From contig JAFWCK010000015.1 of the NCBI GenBank assembly GCA_017536965.1, positions 1 through 49,094 of the forward strand: a stretch of 49,094 nt of DNA, read 5' to 3'. Made by a program: the position numbers and the translations under genes. The notes under the pieces are model-generated. The model had not been told where the DNA came from. It made no database searches and saw nothing but the letters and a program-made list of their open reading frames with translations. Below, in pieces: positions 33,499 to 41,458 of this stretch (position 1 is the first letter of the stretch; every line of letters begins with the position of its first letter). Source of the stretch: Lachnospiraceae bacterium. GTDB lineage: Bacteria > Bacillota > Clostridia > Lachnospirales > Lachnospiraceae.

Positions 33499-34789
33499 GG
33501 AATTGATCGGCGTAATTGCCATAGTTATTCTGTTTATCCTCCTGCTCGGAAGAGTATGGGTAGGACTTGCAATGAGTATTGCCGGATTCTTCGCCATCAT
33601 GTGTGTAAGAGGCTTTGCTCAAGGATGGACATCCCTTTTTGGGTCGACATTCAGTAATATTTGTAACTATTCCCTTTCTGTAATGCCAATGTTCGTCCTA
33701 ATGGGGTGCGTTATCTCGGAAACGGATATAGGTTCAGACCTGTACAAAACCATGCATAAATGGTTGGGAAATCATAAAGGCGGTCTGGCCTATGCCACCG
33801 TTGCAGCAACCGGACTATTAGGAGCCATCACGGGATCGCAGTTAACCGGGGCGATTGTTATGAGCAAAGTTGCTCTTCCAGAAATGGAGAAAGTTGGTTA
33901 TAAAGATCAACTTTCCACCGGGTCCATAGCGGCAGCAAGTCCTTTAGGAATTCTGATTCCTCCGAGTACCGCTTTTATCCTTTATGGACTTTTGACAGAG
34001 CAGTCCATAGGAAAGTTGTTTATTTCAGGAATTGTTCCGGGCATTATAACGGTTATCGTATTCTTCTTGGTTATCTTCATCATTTGTAGGAAAGATCCAG
34101 AATTGGGACCGAAGATGGGGGTAAAAGTACCACTTCGTGAAAAGCTGAAGTCGCTTGTAAAAGTACTTCCGATCCTTATCCTTTTTGTTCTGGTAATGGT
34201 AGGAATTTACGCAGGTCTTTGTACCGCAACGGAAGCAGGTGCCATCGGAGCATTTGCAGCACTTGTGATCACCATAGTCACAAAGCAGATGAATATGAAG
34301 AGGTTTCTTAACAGTCTTAAGGAAACGGCAAATCTTATGGGAATGATCATGCTTCAAATGATGGGCACGTATATTTTTTCAACAGCATTGACATATACAA
34401 GGATTACAACAGCTTTGGGGAAATTTGTCGTTGGACTTCATGTTCCGAGCTTTGTCATCATTATTGCCATCATTATTTTGTACCTGCTTTTAGGTTGTTT
34501 CCTTCCGGAATTCCCGATGATCATGTTGACGGTGCCGATCCTTTATCCAATCGTACAGCAACTTGGATTCGATCTGATTTGGTTTGGCGTGTTGATCGTG
34601 GTGGTAATGTCCATTGGTATGATGACCCCACCGGTAGGAATGATCGTATTTGCTCTTTCGGGAATTACGAAAAAACCGGTATCCACCATCTTCAAAGGAG
34701 TTACTCCGTTTATCATTGGTGAAGCCGTAGTACTTATTCTCCTTTGTGTATTTCCGGCGATTGCGACCTGGCTTCCAAGTGTCATGTAG
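33491..34789 (+). CDS. TRAP transporter large membrane subunit (DctM family)
   Basis: 432 residues, about 12 hydrophobic segments. Hallmark stretches include ATGLLGAITGSQLTGAIVMSKVALPEM, AASPLGILIPPSTAFILYG and GMMTPPVGMIVFALSGI. It forms the ion-coupled channel with DctQ. A hairpin follows 25 bp downstream, before a second promoter region serving the thiolase gene. Confidence 0.95.
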   Translation: MSKELIGVIAIVILFILLLGRVWVGLAMSIAGFFAIMCVRGFAQGWTSLFGSTFSNICNYSLSVMPMFVLMGCVISETDIGSDLYKTMHKWLGNHKGGLAYATVAATGLLGAITGSQLTGAIVMSKVALPEMEKVGYKDQLSTGSIAAASPLGILIPPSTAFILYGLLTEQSIGKLFISGIVPGIITVIVFFLVIFIICRKDPELGPKMGVKVPLREKLKSLVKVLPILILFVLVMVGIYAGLCTATEAGAIGAFAALVITIVTKQMNMKRFLNSLKETANLMGMIMLQMMGTYIFSTALTYTRITTALGKFVVGLHVPSFVIIIAIIILYLLLGCFLPEFPMIMLTVPILYPIVQQLGFDLIWFGVLIVVVMSIGMMTPPVGMIVFALSGITKKPVSTIFKGVTPFIIGEAVVLILLCVFPAIATWLPSVM

Positions 34790-34813
34790 CAGGAACCATG
34801 AAATAAATCCCTC

Positions 34814-34866
34814 CTCCTGATAGGAGTTTTATAGCGGGCGTCAAACAAAGATAGGCGCCCGCTATA
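34814..34866 (+). terminator. Hairpins after dctM, partial terminator
   Basis: A small CTCCT-GAT-AGGAG hairpin with TTTTAT, then an 11-bp stem TATAGCGGGCG (34830-34840) / CGCCCGCTATA (34856-34866) without a T-tract. Probably limits read-through rather than stopping it fully. Confidence 0.55.
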
Positions 34867-34911
34867 ACTATCTTAAAGAAGCCAGTTCTTTTTACAGTCT
34901 TTTATATTTGA

Positions 34912-34930
34912 TATTCCATGTAGGCATACC
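34912..34930 (+). promoter_or_regulatory. Candidate LysR-type operator 2, ahead of the thiolase gene
   Basis: TATTCCATGTAGGCATACC, the near copy of the motif at 30948-30967, 92 bp upstream of the thiolase ATG. A promoter of the form TTTACA, 18 bp, TAAACT lies between but is weak. Confidence 0.5.
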
Positions 34931-35021
34931 TATGTAGAAATTGGTCATTTTACAGTTATCGTCTTTATAAGCTAAACTTTTTTCAGAATAAAAATCTGTT
35001 TGAAAATAGAAAGGAGCATAA

Positions 35022-36296
35022 ATGGGTAAATTCAGCAGAAGCGTTTCAATCATAGGTGTCGGCTGTACGCCATTTACAAACACGTTGAAGAATCCGGAAA
35101 CCAAAGGGCTGGTGGAAGGAGAGTTATACGGATATGCAGCTATTGAAGCCATGCAGGATGCGGGAATCAATCCAAAGGACATCCAGGCATATTTTCATGG
35201 GCAGGGAAACCCTATTATGTCTTCTGATTATTCTTCTGCAAATGTGCAGATCAACGAATGGTTTGGAACAAGCGGTCTTGGAAGTTATGCGCATTCGGAA
35301 GCATGCTGTTCCGGATATATTGCTTTAGATCTTGCGGTACAATCGGTTGCTTCCGGGAAATATGATTACGTCCTTACTGGCTGTGTAGAAATGGGAATCG
35401 ATAATTTCCTTCCAAATGAACCGGCTTATAAAAGACAGCTTTTTACCACTCAAGAGTTTGCGGACAGAGTAGTAACTGTTTACGACAGAGCATATACAAG
35501 ACCTCTTGGCGGAGGACCATATATGCAGTTTGATGATGTTGTCGCTACATATATTAAAGAGAACCATCTGACAAAAGAACAGATAGATGATGTTTTGAAT
35601 ACATTGACGATTCAGTTCCGCCATAACGCAGTAAACAATCCGCATGGATATAGAAAAGTGCTGTTTGAGGAATTGGCAAAAAAAGCAGGGTTCGACAGCG
35701 CAATGGATTATTTAAGATCCCCGGAACACAACCCATATATTTCGGAATACCTGAGAAAGGAAATGATGGAAGCCCGCGCTGATGCAGCGGCAGCATGCAT
35801 CGTATGTCCTACGGAAGTAGCCCGTGACTTTAAACAGAAACCGATTGAAGTCATTGGTATTGGCAATTGTGTGTTAGATGCATTACACCCGCATATGGAA
35901 GCCCAGGCCACCAGGAGAGCAATAAAACAGGCATATGATTTTGCAGAGATTACACCAAATGAGATAGATCTACTTCTGGTCCAGGACTTTTTCCTCTCTT
36001 CGGTTCTGCTTGCAGCAGAGGAAAGCGAATATATTCCAAAGGGAGAAGTATGGAAATACATTCTTGATGGAAGGACGGCCATTGATGGTGATAAACCGAT
36101 CAATACCAGCGGTGGAAGATGCCAGTTTGGTCATGCACATGCGGCATCTGGTCTTGCGGATGTTTACGAAGCAGTTAAGCAGATGAGAGGGCAGGCAGGT
36201 ACAAATCAGATGAAAAAGATTCCGAAAACGACGATGTTGCGTGGTTTTGGAGGCGGACAGAATATCTGTGTAGAAATATTAAGAACGTTAGAATAG
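35022..36296 (+). CDS. Thiolase-like acyltransferase (SCP2-thiolase/PhlC type)
   Basis: 424 residues, homologous throughout to the locus A enzyme at 14900. Nucleophile Cys95 lies in HSEACCSGY; the His region is GGRCQFGHAHAASG; the C-terminal RGFGGGQNICVEIL lacks the second Cys of degradative thiolases. A clear ribosome site (GAAAGGAG) precedes ATG 35022. Zn-ribbon partner gene follows 10 bp later. The pair probably makes or breaks a C-acyl bond via a Cys thioester; the substrate presumably differs from that of locus A, given a different transporter and companion enzyme. Confidence 0.86.
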   Translation: MGKFSRSVSIIGVGCTPFTNTLKNPETKGLVEGELYGYAAIEAMQDAGINPKDIQAYFHGQGNPIMSSDYSSANVQINEWFGTSGLGSYAHSEACCSGYIALDLAVQSVASGKYDYVLTGCVEMGIDNFLPNEPAYKRQLFTTQEFADRVVTVYDRAYTRPLGGGPYMQFDDVVATYIKENHLTKEQIDDVLNTLTIQFRHNAVNNPHGYRKVLFEELAKKAGFDSAMDYLRSPEHNPYISEYLRKEMMEARADAAAACIVCPTEVARDFKQKPIEVIGIGNCVLDALHPHMEAQATRRAIKQAYDFAEITPNEIDLLLVQDFFLSSVLLAAEESEYIPKGEVWKYILDGRTAIDGDKPINTSGGRCQFGHAHAASGLADVYEAVKQMRGQAGTNQMKKIPKTTMLRGFGGGQNICVEILRTLE

Positions 36297-36306
36297 GAGG
36301 GGCAAC

Positions 36307-36705
36307 ATGGCAATAAAAATGGAACGTATCGTACAAAGATACTATGAAGAGTTGGAAAACGGAAAAATAATGGGAAGAAAATGCCCTGCATGTGGAGCCA
36401 TACAATTTCCACCAAGAATTGCCTGTACTTCATGTGGCAATTTTGAGCAGGAATGGATTGAAATGAGTGGAAATGCCATGCTGACCGATATTACCCTTCC
36501 TTCCAGAATGACAGGTCCGAGCACGGAAGTGTTCCAGCCGTTTGTTATGGGATGCTTCGAGATGGAAGGATCCGAACTGAATGGCATTCTCCGGAACATT
36601 TCGTCGGAAGAAGCAGAAGGTTTAAAAGAACGTCTGCCGCTCCCGGTAAAGGCATGTATTTTCCAGATTGAGAATATGAAGACAGTTGTATTCGAGTTGG
36701 TATAA
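36307..36705 (+). CDS. Zn-ribbon/OB-fold (DUF35) thiolase partner
   Basis: 132 residues: zinc ribbon Cys26-x2-Cys29...Cys40-x2-Cys43, then the OB-fold. Strongly similar to the first ~140 residues of the locus A protein (16216-17274), including RIV.(R/T)YYEELENGK..GRKCPACG, but it ends without the linker and acyl carrier domains. It is presumably obligate partner of the thiolase-like protein, as PhlB is for PhlC. No carrier gene is nearby, so the acyl acceptor in locus B is more likely CoA. Confidence 0.88.
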   Translation: MAIKMERIVQRYYEELENGKIMGRKCPACGAIQFPPRIACTSCGNFEQEWIEMSGNAMLTDITLPSRMTGPSTEVFQPFVMGCFEMEGSELNGILRNISSEEAEGLKERLPLPVKACIFQIENMKTVVFELV

Positions 36706-36725
36706 TCATATAGGAGGTATTATAA

Positions 36726-37706
36726 ATGAACAGTGTTGATAATTTCAGAGCCGCTTTAGAAGGAAAACCAACAGATTTTACTCCGTGCTATTTTGGCAAT
36801 GCCAGCGTGATCGTCAGTTCTGCAATCCGTAATAAACCAGCCATGGGATCGAATGGTGGTAAAGATTGGTGGGGAGTGGAATGGTCCCTGGATAAAGAAC
36901 TCGGGTCTTTTTCTCCGGCAGTAGGCGTTGAGAACGTTTTGCAGGACATAACAAACTGGCGAAACGAAGTAACATTTCCGGATATTTCAGATATTGATTG
37001 GGAAGCTGCTTATGACAGAGACAAGGCAAGAATCGACCGTAATAAAGTCGTTATATACATTGCTAATAATGGATTGTTTGAGCGGCTCCATTTTCTGATG
37101 GGTTTTGAAAATGCCATATATGCAATTATGGAAGATCCGGAAGCAGTTGCGGAGTTTGTAAGCGAACTGGCAGATTTCTATATTCAGTTAATCGAAAAGA
37201 TTGGAAAGTATTACAAGCCGGAGTATTTCAATTTTATGGATGATTATACTTATAAGGATGGTCTGTTGGTTACTTATGATGCTTTCGACGAGATTTTTGC
37301 ACCGGCTCTTAAGCGTATTGTAAAAGCCGTGGAAGATAATGGCATGAAGTATATTGAACACTGTTGTGGGAAATCCGAATTAATGTTAGATCGGTTTTAC
37401 GACTGTGGTATCAGACGCTTGGATCCGTGTCAGCCAGTCAATAATCTTAATGTGATGATGGAAAAGTATCCGGATATGGTTTTTTTGGGCGGACTGGATG
37501 TTCAGAATCTAGTTGATGTTCCTGGAGTTACGGAAGAGGCAATCCGAAAGGAAGTTAGAAGATGTATTGACACTTATGGGAAGGCCAAAGGAAACTATAT
37601 TATCTATGGAGCATTAGTCTCCCTTCACGACCCGGCTGCTTACGGACCGGGAGGAAAAATCTGGATGATAATGGATGAAGCAAATAAATATACTGCGGTT
37701 ATGTAA
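36726..37706 (+). CDS. Uroporphyrinogen decarboxylase (URO-D)-family protein, MtaA-like site
   Basis: 326 residues of the URO-D/MtaA family, shorter than and divergent from the locus A homologue. It keeps a HxC motif, His212-Cys213-Cys214-Gly215 in YIEHCCGKSE, in the position where MtaA-type methyltransferases bind zinc; the third Cys ligand is not clear. This favours methyl transfer from or to a thiol/corrinoid over HemE activity. No corrinoid protein or methyltransferase partner is in the window. Promoted within locus B, 20 bp after the Zn-ribbon gene. Confidence 0.83.
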   Translation: MNSVDNFRAALEGKPTDFTPCYFGNASVIVSSAIRNKPAMGSNGGKDWWGVEWSLDKELGSFSPAVGVENVLQDITNWRNEVTFPDISDIDWEAAYDRDKARIDRNKVVIYIANNGLFERLHFLMGFENAIYAIMEDPEAVAEFVSELADFYIQLIEKIGKYYKPEYFNFMDDYTYKDGLLVTYDAFDEIFAPALKRIVKAVEDNGMKYIEHCCGKSELMLDRFYDCGIRRLDPCQPVNNLNVMMEKYPDMVFLGGLDVQNLVDVPGVTEEAIRKEVRRCIDTYGKAKGNYIIYGALVSLHDPAAYGPGGKIWMIMDEANKYTAVM

Positions 37707-37756
37707 AACCGCGAACTAATTTTACGAACAGCCGATAAACAGAGAGGAATCTACAA

Positions 37757-38686
37757 ATGACATTCAGAAGTTTTGATGAGATCATAAAGCAGCTGGAAGG
37801 AAACGAGCAGATGAGCCGTGTGGTCGTGGCAGCTGCCAATGACGATCATACGCTTGGAGCAGTCAAGATGGCAGTGGAAAGAGGACTGGCGAAACCGGTC
37901 CTGGTCGGTCACGCAGATGAGATCAAAAAAGTCTGCGCAGAGATTGGCCTGCAGGTTCCGGATGAAGATATCTACGACGAGCCGGATGATGAAGCTGCTG
38001 CATGGAAAGCCGTGGACCTGATCCATGAAGGGAAAGCAGAAGTCCTGATGAAAGGCAAGCTGGATACCAGCGTTTACCTGAAGGCCGTAGTCAACCGCGA
38101 GCATGGCCTGCGGAAAGAAAACGGCGGCACCATCAGCGTCTTCACTGCACATGAGATCCCGGCAATGGGTAAGATCTATGTGCCGGTGGATGGCGGCATG
38201 GTCAATTACCCGACGCTGGAGCAGAAACGGGATATCATCCAGAACACGGTCGATGCCATGCGCTCCCTGGGCTGGGACTGCCCGAAGGTCGGCATCCTTG
38301 CCTGCAAGGAAAAAGTGGATCCGAAGATGCCGGAGACGCTGGATGCAGATGAATTAAAGAAGATGTATGAGCGCGGCGAGATCACGGGATGCATCGTGGA
38401 CGGACCGATCTCCTTCGACTGCGCATGTGATAAAGAGATCGCAGATTTCAAAGGATACAAGTCACCGGTGGCAGGCGAATGCGATATCCTGCTGGCGCCG
38501 AATATCCACGCGGGCAATATCATGGGCAAGATGATGTCCGTCCTATGCAAGAGCAGACTGGGCGGATTCCTGGTCGGAACGACCCATCCGGTCATCTTCT
38601 CCAGCAGAGGATCCTCTTCGGATGAAAAATTTGTTTCGATCTGTCTGGCAGCCATCTCTGCCATGAACATGAATCAGGAGGCGTGA
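37757..38686 (+). CDS. ptb: Phosphate butyryltransferase-family acyltransferase
   Basis: 309 residues of PF01515, Ptb type: FRSFDEIIKQLEG...RVVVAAANDDHTLGAVKMAVERGLAKPVLVG at the start, then LMKGKLDTSVYLKAVVNREHGLR and APNIHAGNIMGKMMSVLC, all characteristic of phosphate butyryltransferases. Forms acyl-phosphate from acyl-CoA. It is followed after one base by the kinase gene, whose ribosome site lies inside its last codons. Codon use is visibly more GC-rich than in the genes just upstream. The chain-length preference cannot be read from sequence. Confidence 0.9.
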   Translation: MTFRSFDEIIKQLEGNEQMSRVVVAAANDDHTLGAVKMAVERGLAKPVLVGHADEIKKVCAEIGLQVPDEDIYDEPDDEAAAWKAVDLIHEGKAEVLMKGKLDTSVYLKAVVNREHGLRKENGGTISVFTAHEIPAMGKIYVPVDGGMVNYPTLEQKRDIIQNTVDAMRSLGWDCPKVGILACKEKVDPKMPETLDADELKKMYERGEITGCIVDGPISFDCACDKEIADFKGYKSPVAGECDILLAPNIHAGNIMGKMMSVLCKSRLGGFLVGTTHPVIFSSRGSSSDEKFVSICLAAISAMNMNQEA

Positions 38687-38687
38687 C

Positions 38688-39767
38688 ATGGAAAAGATCT
38701 TAGTGATGAATCCGGGCTCCACGTCCACCAAGATCGCAGTCTATGAAGACGAAAAAGCGCTCTTTGTGGAAAACATTCCGCATACCACAGAAGAACTGGC
38801 GCAGTTTGATGAGATCACGGACCAGTTTGAATTCCGGAAAGATACGATCATCCAGGCGATGGAACGACACAACGTCGCGCAGTCTGACCTGACGGCCATT
38901 GTGAGCCGCTGTGGTCTTCTGCCGCCGATCGAGGCGGGTGCCTATAAAGTAAACGAAGACATGGTCTGGCAGATGAAATACAACCCGCAGAACAACCACG
39001 CATCCAACGTCGGCGCACCGATCGCGTACGCACTCAGCCAGGAACTTGGCATCCCGGCATTCGTCTATGATGGCATCACCGTGGATGAAATGATCCCGCT
39101 GACAAAGATCACGGGATTTAAGGACATGCGGAGAAAAGCGCTTGGCCACAACCTGAACATGCGCGCAGCCGCAAAGCGATGGGAGAAAGAGACCGGCAAA
39201 CCATACAGTGAGGCTAACCTGATCATCGCGCATCTGGGCGGCGGCATCACGGAGTCCCTGCACTCCAAAGGACGGATCATCGACTTCGTGAGTGATGAAG
39301 AAGGACCATTCTCTCCGGAACGGACCGGCGGACTTCCTTTGTTCCAGGTCGTGGATATGGCTTTCTCGGGCGAGTATGACCAGAAATCCATGATGAAAAA
39401 GATCAAAGGTGCCGGCGGACTGAATTCCCATCTGGGGACCAATGATACGCGTGATGTGGAAAAAATGATCGCGGACGGCGATGAGTATGCTGCCTTGGTT
39501 TATGAGGCAATGGCCTTGTCTGTTGCAAAGCACATCGCGGCACTTTCCGCAACTGTGAACGGAGAAGTGGATTCCATCATCCTGACGGGAGGGATCGCAA
39601 ATTCGGAGCAGTTTACGAAAATGGTATCGGACCGGGTGAAGTTCATTGCACCGGTCGTCATCTATCCGGGTGAAAATGAGATGGATTCCCTGGCCTTCGG
39701 TGCACTCCGTGTGCTGAGAGGCGAAGAACAGGCAAAGAATTTTATCCGTGTGGAGGGGAAACTGTAA
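38688..39767 (+). CDS. buk: Butyrate kinase
   Basis: 359 residues, the usual length for butyrate kinase. ILVMNPGSTSTKIAVYEDE at the N-terminus, HLGGGITESLHSKGRIID, PFSPERTGGLP, and ILTGGIANSEQF near the C-terminus are the Buk signatures. With the preceding Ptb it makes ATP from acyl-CoA by substrate-level phosphorylation. Start ATG 38688, after AGGAGG within ptb. A strong terminator follows at 39834. It shares the GC-rich codon use of ptb. Confidence 0.93.
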   Translation: MEKILVMNPGSTSTKIAVYEDEKALFVENIPHTTEELAQFDEITDQFEFRKDTIIQAMERHNVAQSDLTAIVSRCGLLPPIEAGAYKVNEDMVWQMKYNPQNNHASNVGAPIAYALSQELGIPAFVYDGITVDEMIPLTKITGFKDMRRKALGHNLNMRAAAKRWEKETGKPYSEANLIIAHLGGGITESLHSKGRIIDFVSDEEGPFSPERTGGLPLFQVVDMAFSGEYDQKSMMKKIKGAGGLNSHLGTNDTRDVEKMIADGDEYAALVYEAMALSVAKHIAALSATVNGEVDSIILTGGIANSEQFTKMVSDRVKFIAPVVIYPGENEMDSLAFGALRVLRGEEQAKNFIRVEGKL

Positions 39768-39833
39768 AAAAGTTGTGTGAAAACATATCAGCACACGTAG
39801 AGGAACAGAAATAGTAAATGAATAAAAAACTTA

Positions 39834-39863
39834 AGACCAGCCGCTCGGCTGGTCTGATTTTTT
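39834..39863 (+). terminator. Intrinsic terminator of locus B
   Basis: AGACCAGCC (39834-39842), loop GCTC, GGCTGGTCT (39847-39855), then GATTTTTTT. Confidence 0.93.
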
Positions 39864-39947
39864 GGTGCACTAACGCGGTCAACTGCCCCTGTCTTGTGCT
39901 GCAAAACTCCTTGATTTTATAGTGTTTTTGGGGCATTTTTCCTTGGC

Positions 39948-39970
39948 TTCAAATCTGGTTGTCGCCTCGG
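39948..39970 (+). other. Distal attachment repeat of the tRNA-Cys island
   Basis: Exact 23-bp copy of 19576-19598, without the rest of the tRNA upstream. Between the locus B terminator and this repeat (39864-39947) nothing else is coding. Confidence 0.85.
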
Positions 39971-39997
39971 AGTCTGAAATGCGAGAAAACATTGACT

Positions 39998-40063
39998 TTA
40001 AAGGATTTCTCGCGTTTCTTTATTTGGCTTTAAGGATGAAAATTTGGTGCACTTTGGTGCACT
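39998..40063 (-). pseudogene. 3' stub of a second tRNA-Cys integrase
   Basis: Translated on the minus strand, the last 22 codons read SAPKCTKFSSLKPNKETREIL-stop, matching SAPKYTKNPPSKMDKKKREIL-stop at the end of the intact integrase (19626). The DNA similarity extends from the attachment repeat through about 105 bp and ends abruptly upstream of SAPK. This is a remnant of an older tandem insertion. Confidence 0.75.
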
Positions 40064-40105
40064 AACATTAAGCGTTCTATAAACAGGAATATGTAATTGT
40101 CCGCC

Positions 40106-40438
40106 TCAGACATATTTAACATGCAAATTAGAAGTTACGATCATGATGATAATAAACATGATTGTGGATCCGATTGTGCTGACCAACTGTATTATTTTTA
40201 TTATGTTGTTGCGAACTCCAAACAGAAACAGAACACTTGTTATAATACTGACTGCGGCAAAAACAATTTGCAGATATATCAGGAATGACTGATCAGCAAT
40301 ATTTAGCCTTGTTATCGGGCTGCGATGCCATTCTCGAATCTCTCCTGTCGGCATCATTGCCCGGTCCGTATAGATGTTTAAATTCAGAACAACAAAATAC
40401 GCAATATTTAAAATGATGGAAAGTATAGTTATCAGCAT
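40106..40438 (-). CDS. Small membrane protein of unknown function
   Basis: 110 residues with three hydrophobic stretches: near 1-23, 49-72 and 82-105. AAGGAG lies 10 nt before ATG 40438. No known domain. Last of three minus-strand genes (GNAT, 86-residue protein, this one). Confidence 0.6.
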   Translation of the reverse strand: MLITILSIILNIAYFVVLNLNIYTDRAMMPTGEIREWHRSPITRLNIADQSFLIYLQIVFAAVSIITSVLFLFGVRNNIIKIIQLVSTIGSTIMFIIIMIVTSNLHVKYV

Positions 40439-40497
40439 CTGTCATCAGCTCCTTCTGCAATAAGTCTTTCTTCGTTTAATAGAGTAATCTTTATTGA

Positions 40498-40755
40498 CTA
40501 TTTTGACAGTCGATTCCGGATCTCGGCACTCTTCATGAACACCTCCGCTATAATATTCTGGACCACTTCGCTATTGGCATCCCGAATCACGGCCAGAAAA
40601 TCCATGAATTCAGTGAAATCCTCCAAAGTCACACATCCGTTATCTTCAACAGAAGCATAAAAGCTGTCCACGAAGCCCCTCAGGGTCGCTATTTCGTCTT
40701 CTAACAGGCCGAAATCTCCTGCCCGAAAGCGTTCCGGAAGTTCATTATAAAACAT
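40498..40755 (-). CDS. Small hypothetical protein
   Basis: 85 residues, acidic, helical-looking (ELPERFRAGDFGLLEDEIATLRGFVDSFY...). Starts at ATG 40755 (frame extends one TTG upstream); the ribosome site is weak, consistent with coupling to the GNAT gene 30 bp upstream. Its composition is protein-like and the frame is closed only by its own ends. No recognised domain. Confidence 0.6.
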   Translation of the reverse strand: MFYNELPERFRAGDFGLLEDEIATLRGFVDSFYASVEDNGCVTLEDFTEFMDFLAVIRDANSEVVQNIIAEVFMKSAEIRNRLSK

Positions 40756-40785
40756 CAATGATTTATTAACTCGATAAACCGGAAT

Positions 40786-41232
40786 CTATTTATGAATATA
40801 CATACGTGACATGTCAGGTTCGCCATCACCCTGAACCATGCATAGGAATTCCCAGCCATAGCGCTCATAAAACCCCGTATGATCGGTAACAAGATATACG
40901 GGAGAGATTCCTTTCGATCGGAGGTCATCCACGGTCATGCTTAGAAGCTTTCCCGCAATACCTTGTTTTCGATAAGCTTCTTCCGTGTACACAGCGCAAA
41001 CATTTGGAGACAAATCTTTCCTGTCATGAAAGTCATTTTCAATGACACCCATACCCCCGACGATCCGGTCATTATCCAAGCAGAGATACCAGCCCAATTC
41101 CGTCTTTCCGCTCAGGTAATTATCCATACATTCAAGATAGGCTTCTTTTGGAATACCCCACTTGTTATGAAACCAATCTGCCGCAGTCTCTTTAAGTTCC
41201 GGCGTTTCCCGCAAATTAATATATTTAAGCAT
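40786..41232 (-). CDS. GNAT-family N-acetyltransferase
   Basis: 148 residues. The acetyl-CoA-binding motif A is AVYTEEAYRKQGIAGKLLSMTVDDLRSKG, with Q-x-x-x-G-x-A/G in RKQGIAGK, and motif B includes LVTDHTGFYERYGWEF. GGGGAAG precedes ATG 41232. Acetylates an unknown small molecule or protein. It heads a minus-strand set of three. Confidence 0.9.
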   Translation of the reverse strand: MLKYINLRETPELKETAADWFHNKWGIPKEAYLECMDNYLSGKTELGWYLCLDNDRIVGGMGVIENDFHDRKDLSPNVCAVYTEEAYRKQGIAGKLLSMTVDDLRSKGISPVYLVTDHTGFYERYGWEFLCMVQGDGEPDMSRMYIHK

Positions 41233-41296
41233 ATTTCTTCCCCAGTAAGTCCTGATTTGTTGATATAAATTATATCACAGCCCCAACGGACTCTCT

Positions 41297-41310
41297 AAAG
41301 CAAGTTTCAC
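41297..41310 (+). repeat. Third copy of AAAGCAAGTTTCAC
   Basis: Same 14-mer as at 23025-23038 and 23067-23080, here outside the island and in a 230-bp gap otherwise without features. Confidence 0.6.
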
Positions 41311-41458
41311 CTTTGTCATCGAATTTTCATCTTTAAAAAACACAGAAAAATCCATTTTTACCCTTCATTTTCCTGTTTTGTGACGCTTTCTGTAAGCCCC
41401 TGACAGGCATAATAGGCACACAAGGGAAGATAAAACACATAAAAGAAGGGCAAAAATA

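Noticed and set aside
38700..39794. Long minus-strand open frame opposite buk (364 codons)
   Set aside because: The plus-strand frame is an unmistakable butyrate kinase; the reverse frame follows from its GC-rich codons and has no family features.
39861..39947. A further integrase remnant left of the distal repeat
   Set aside because: Only the 14-mer TTTGGTGCACTAAC and a CTTGATTTTA stretch match; their order does not fit an integrase 3' end, so it is noted only as a repeat.
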